A stretch of DNA of 49,368 nucleotides from Vicinamibacteria bacterium. Its GTDB lineage: Bacteria > Acidobacteriota > Vicinamibacteria > Vicinamibacterales > UBA2999. This document shows, piece by piece, positions 49,319 through 49,368 of the stretch; within the stretch, counting starts at the first letter, position 1; every line of letters begins with the position of its first letter. The notes under the pieces are model-generated. The model ran no database searches. It was not told the origin of the DNA and was given only the letters and a program-made list of their open reading frames with translations. The stretch covers positions 1 through 49,368 of the forward strand of contig JAICQE010000008.1 of assembly GCA_025938035.1 (NCBI GenBank). The letters run 5' to 3'. The position numbers and the translations under genes were made by a program.

Positions 49319-49339
49319 GGCACCCCGTGAAGGGGTGCC
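49319..49339. terminator. Perfect eight-base hairpin at the window end
   Basis: GGCACCCC pairs with GGGGTGCC around GTGAA. It probably terminates a gene beyond the window that is read from the right, or acts in both directions; no T-run is visible. Confidence 0.55.
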
Positions 49340-49368
49340 CGGCGATTCGCTCGAGGCTATTTGAAGAT

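Overview
The window looks like a chromosomal stretch of an Acidobacteriota bacterium, most likely of the class Vicinamibacteria. This is inferred from gene families, not from a marker gene. The clues are high GC, several DUF6152 proteins, a long FtsX/MacB-type orphan permease of the acidobacterial ADOP kind, a Ser/Thr kinase fused to a TolB-like propeller, an XoxF-type quinoprotein, and many secreted proteins of unknown function. No rRNA, ordinary tRNA, CRISPR array, transposase or phage gene was seen.

Layout. 1-7.1 kb: DUF3750 protein, EF-hand/CotH kinase-like protein, small outer-membrane barrel, a tannase-family protein whose catalytic Ser is replaced, and a gingipain-like (C25-type) cysteine peptidase with a 79-residue partner. 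7.1-10.2 kb: minus-strand trio of Ig-repeat lipoprotein, small protein and large outer-membrane protein. 10.4-14.3 kb: NarL-type histidine kinase with a REC-MEDS response regulator, YjbQ, a secreted protein and a DUF6152 protein. 14.3-17.9 kb: amidohydrolase, class B3 metallo-beta-lactamase and an MBL-fold protein carrying an EF-hand pair. 18.0-26.9 kb: a plus-strand run xoxF, xoxJ, cytochrome c, dihaem cytochrome c, Ser/Thr kinase and propeller-dihaem protein, which reads as a lanthanide-dependent alcohol oxidation unit. 27.0-35.3 kb: DUF6152 and related secreted proteins, two methyltransferases with export signals, a DinB protein, a RodZ-like HTH/PEGA protein and an ADOP permease. 35.5-40.2 kb: a caspase/CHASE2 module of four genes, all predicted to be exported or membrane-bound. 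40.2-43.9 kb: a frameshifted VOC gene, a duplicated 66-bp gene scrap, three secreted proteins and a cupin. 43.9-49.3 kb: SYLF protein, a tRNA-like RNA directly after the stop codon of a membrane-protein gene that pairs with a HerA-like ATPase, and one more secreted paralogue.

The best candidates for undescribed biology are: the periplasmic caspase-CHASE2 module; the HerA ATPase/membrane protein operon ending in a tRNA-like structure without an anticodon loop; the family of five secreted paralogues that exists both fused to DUF6152 and as a divergent neighbour of it; and the C25-type peptidase with its tiny partner. A small hairpin with a TTCA/TGAA loop is dispersed in intergenic sites. All functions rest on motif reading only; no database search was run.
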